Below, piece by piece: positions 62,925 through 64,000 of a DNA stretch of 64,000 nucleotides. Every line of letters begins with the position of its first letter. Position 1 is the first letter of the stretch. A program made the translations under genes and the position numbers. The stretch comes from Megalopta genalis (lineage: Eukaryota; Arthropoda; Insecta; Hymenoptera; Halictidae). Location: positions 1 to 64,000 of the forward strand of contig NW_027476489.1 of the NCBI RefSeq assembly GCF_051020955.1. The letters are read 5' to 3'. The notes under the pieces were generated by a model that was not told the DNA's origin, made no database searches, and saw only the letters and a list, made by a program, of their open reading frames with translations.

Positions 62925-63130
62925 AATGCAGACGATCAAACGAGTTAGCTTCATAATCCACGCGATAAATTTGATTTAGCTTCAAATCAATGCGAAGTAG
63001 AAGGATGAGCTTCAAATCCATGCAACACAAATGATTTAGCTTCAAATACTAGCGATATAAATGATATAGCTTCAAATGCAGGCGATACAAACAAGTTAGC
63101 TTCTAATCCATGCGAAACTCATGATTTAGC
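62925..63130. repeat. Island of domain-3-type units in the right arm
   Basis: gacgatcaaacgagttagc, ataatccacgcgataaat, ggatgagcttc, tactagcgatataaatg, and ttctaatccatgcgaa with ctcatg occur in the same order as in about 18285-18485, over 44 kb away on the other side of the retrotransposon. The flanks are ordinary right-arm units. Confidence 0.7.
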
Positions 63131-64000
63131 TTCAAATCAATGCGATGTCGAAGGTTTAGCTTCAAATCCATGCGAAACAAATGATTTAGCTTCTAACACT
63201 TGGGATATATGTGATATAGCTTCAAATGCAGAGGAAACAAACGGGTTAGTTTCAAATGCATGCTAAACACATGATTAAGCTTCAAATCAATGCGATGTAG
63301 TAGGGTTTGCTTCAAATTCATGCGAAATAGAAGGTTTAGCTTCAAATCCAAGCGAAACACATGATTTAGCTGCAAATCAATGTGATGTAGTAGGTTTAGC
63401 TTCGAATCCATGCGATACAATAGTTTGAGCTTCGAACACTTGGGATATAGGTGATATAGCTTCAACTGCATGCGCAACAAACGAGTTAGCTTCAAATCCA
63501 TGCAAAACACATGATGTAGCATCAAATCAATGCGATGTAGAAGGTTTTGCATCAAATCCATGCGAAACAAATGATTTAGCATCAGATACCTGTGATATAA
63601 GTGATATAGCTTCAAATGCAGGCGAAACAAACGAGTTAGCTTCAAATACATGCAAAACACATGCTTCAACTTCAAATCAATGCCATGTAGAAGGTTTCGC
63701 TTCAAATCCATGCGACACAAACGATTTAGCTTCAGATACTTGCGATATAAGTGATATAGCTTCAAACGCAGACGAATCAAACGAGTTAGCTTCAAAATCC
63801 ATACGATACACATGATTTAGCTTCAAATCAATGCGAAATAGAAGGATTAGCTTCAAATCCAAGCGAAACACATGATTTAGCTTCAAATCAATGAGATGCA
63901 GAAGGTTTAGCTTCAAATCCATGCGAAACAAATTATTTAGCTTCAAACACTTGTGATATAAGTGATATAGCTTCAAATGGAGGGGAAACAAATGAGTTAA

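Larger units (their letters stand above)
44689..64000. repeat. Tandem satellite array, right arm
   Basis: This is the same 30-bp monomer as the left arm, in the same orientation, resuming directly after the retrotransposon and running past the window end. The arm is more mixed than the centre of the left arm. It contains a 209-bp sub-array, several large block duplications and short islands of variant families typical of the left arm. Many units carry an extra A (ttcaaaatcc) that shifts the frame by one, so minus-strand ORFs alternate between DLKLN-type and FEANS-type readings. No host gene was recognised. Confidence 0.95.

Noticed and set aside
1..64000. Telomeric repeat or rDNA
   Set aside because: No TTAGG-type short repeat and no rRNA-like sequence is present; tta-gct in the monomer is not a telomeric unit.
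1..64000. tRNA genes within the satellite
   Set aside because: No cloverleaf with A- and B-box promoter motifs could be recognised; the 30-bp unit is too short and lacks GGTTCGAATCC-like sequence.

Overview
The window is almost entirely one tandem repeat. A 30-bp monomer, mostly grouped in fives into a 150-bp unit, runs from base 1 to 38336 and again from 44689 to 64000. The only other sequence is a single BEL/Pao-type LTR retrotransposon (38337-44688, on the minus strand) that landed inside the array and left the target duplication CAAAT on both sides. I find no host gene, RNA gene, operon or bacterial signal. The BEL/Pao family is confined to animals, and a megasatellite-like array in AT-rich DNA with one such insertion fits an animal genome, most likely an arthropod. 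The sequence does not let me name a species.

Array layout. 1-4300: diverse units, unusually free of indels from about 660 to 2515. 4300-15500: a family marked by HindIII-like gattaagctt and a 'ggaggggaaacaaatgag' variant, with a 2.7-kb block duplicated at 6.06-11.48 kb. 15500-36060: a strongly homogenised family marked by 'gacgatcaaacgag' followed by 'ttcaaaatcc', with nested tandem duplications of 448, 450, 599, 600, 750 and 2249 bp. 36060-38336: diverse units. 38337-44688: retrotransposon. 44701-45690: a 209-bp repeat. 45690-50520: derivatives, including a 533-bp tandem pair and a 1.9-kb block repeated 3401 bp away. 50520-64000: mixed families with 1741-bp and 2009/2399-bp duplications, and small islands of the families typical of the left arm.

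Reading frames. Because 30 is divisible by 3, the 150-bp consensus is stop-free in three frames: one plus-strand frame (decapeptides such as GLASNPCETN and DLASNQCDVE) and two minus-strand frames (DLKLN-type and FEAKS-type). This yields many apparent ORFs, up to 595 codons on the minus strand. Amplified stop-bearing variants, frame-changing unit lengths (209, 533, 1741, 2009, 2399 bp) and the lack of any flanking gene structure argue that they are by-products of repetition. Descent from a coding minisatellite cannot be excluded.

Retrotransposon. In element order (right to left) it holds a 110-bp remnant of the 5' LTR, a leader, Gag, aspartic protease, reverse transcriptase, RNase H, integrase, a polypurine tract and a full 639-bp 3' LTR. 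Gag-pol is broken by one frame change and two in-frame stops, so this copy is probably non-autonomous.
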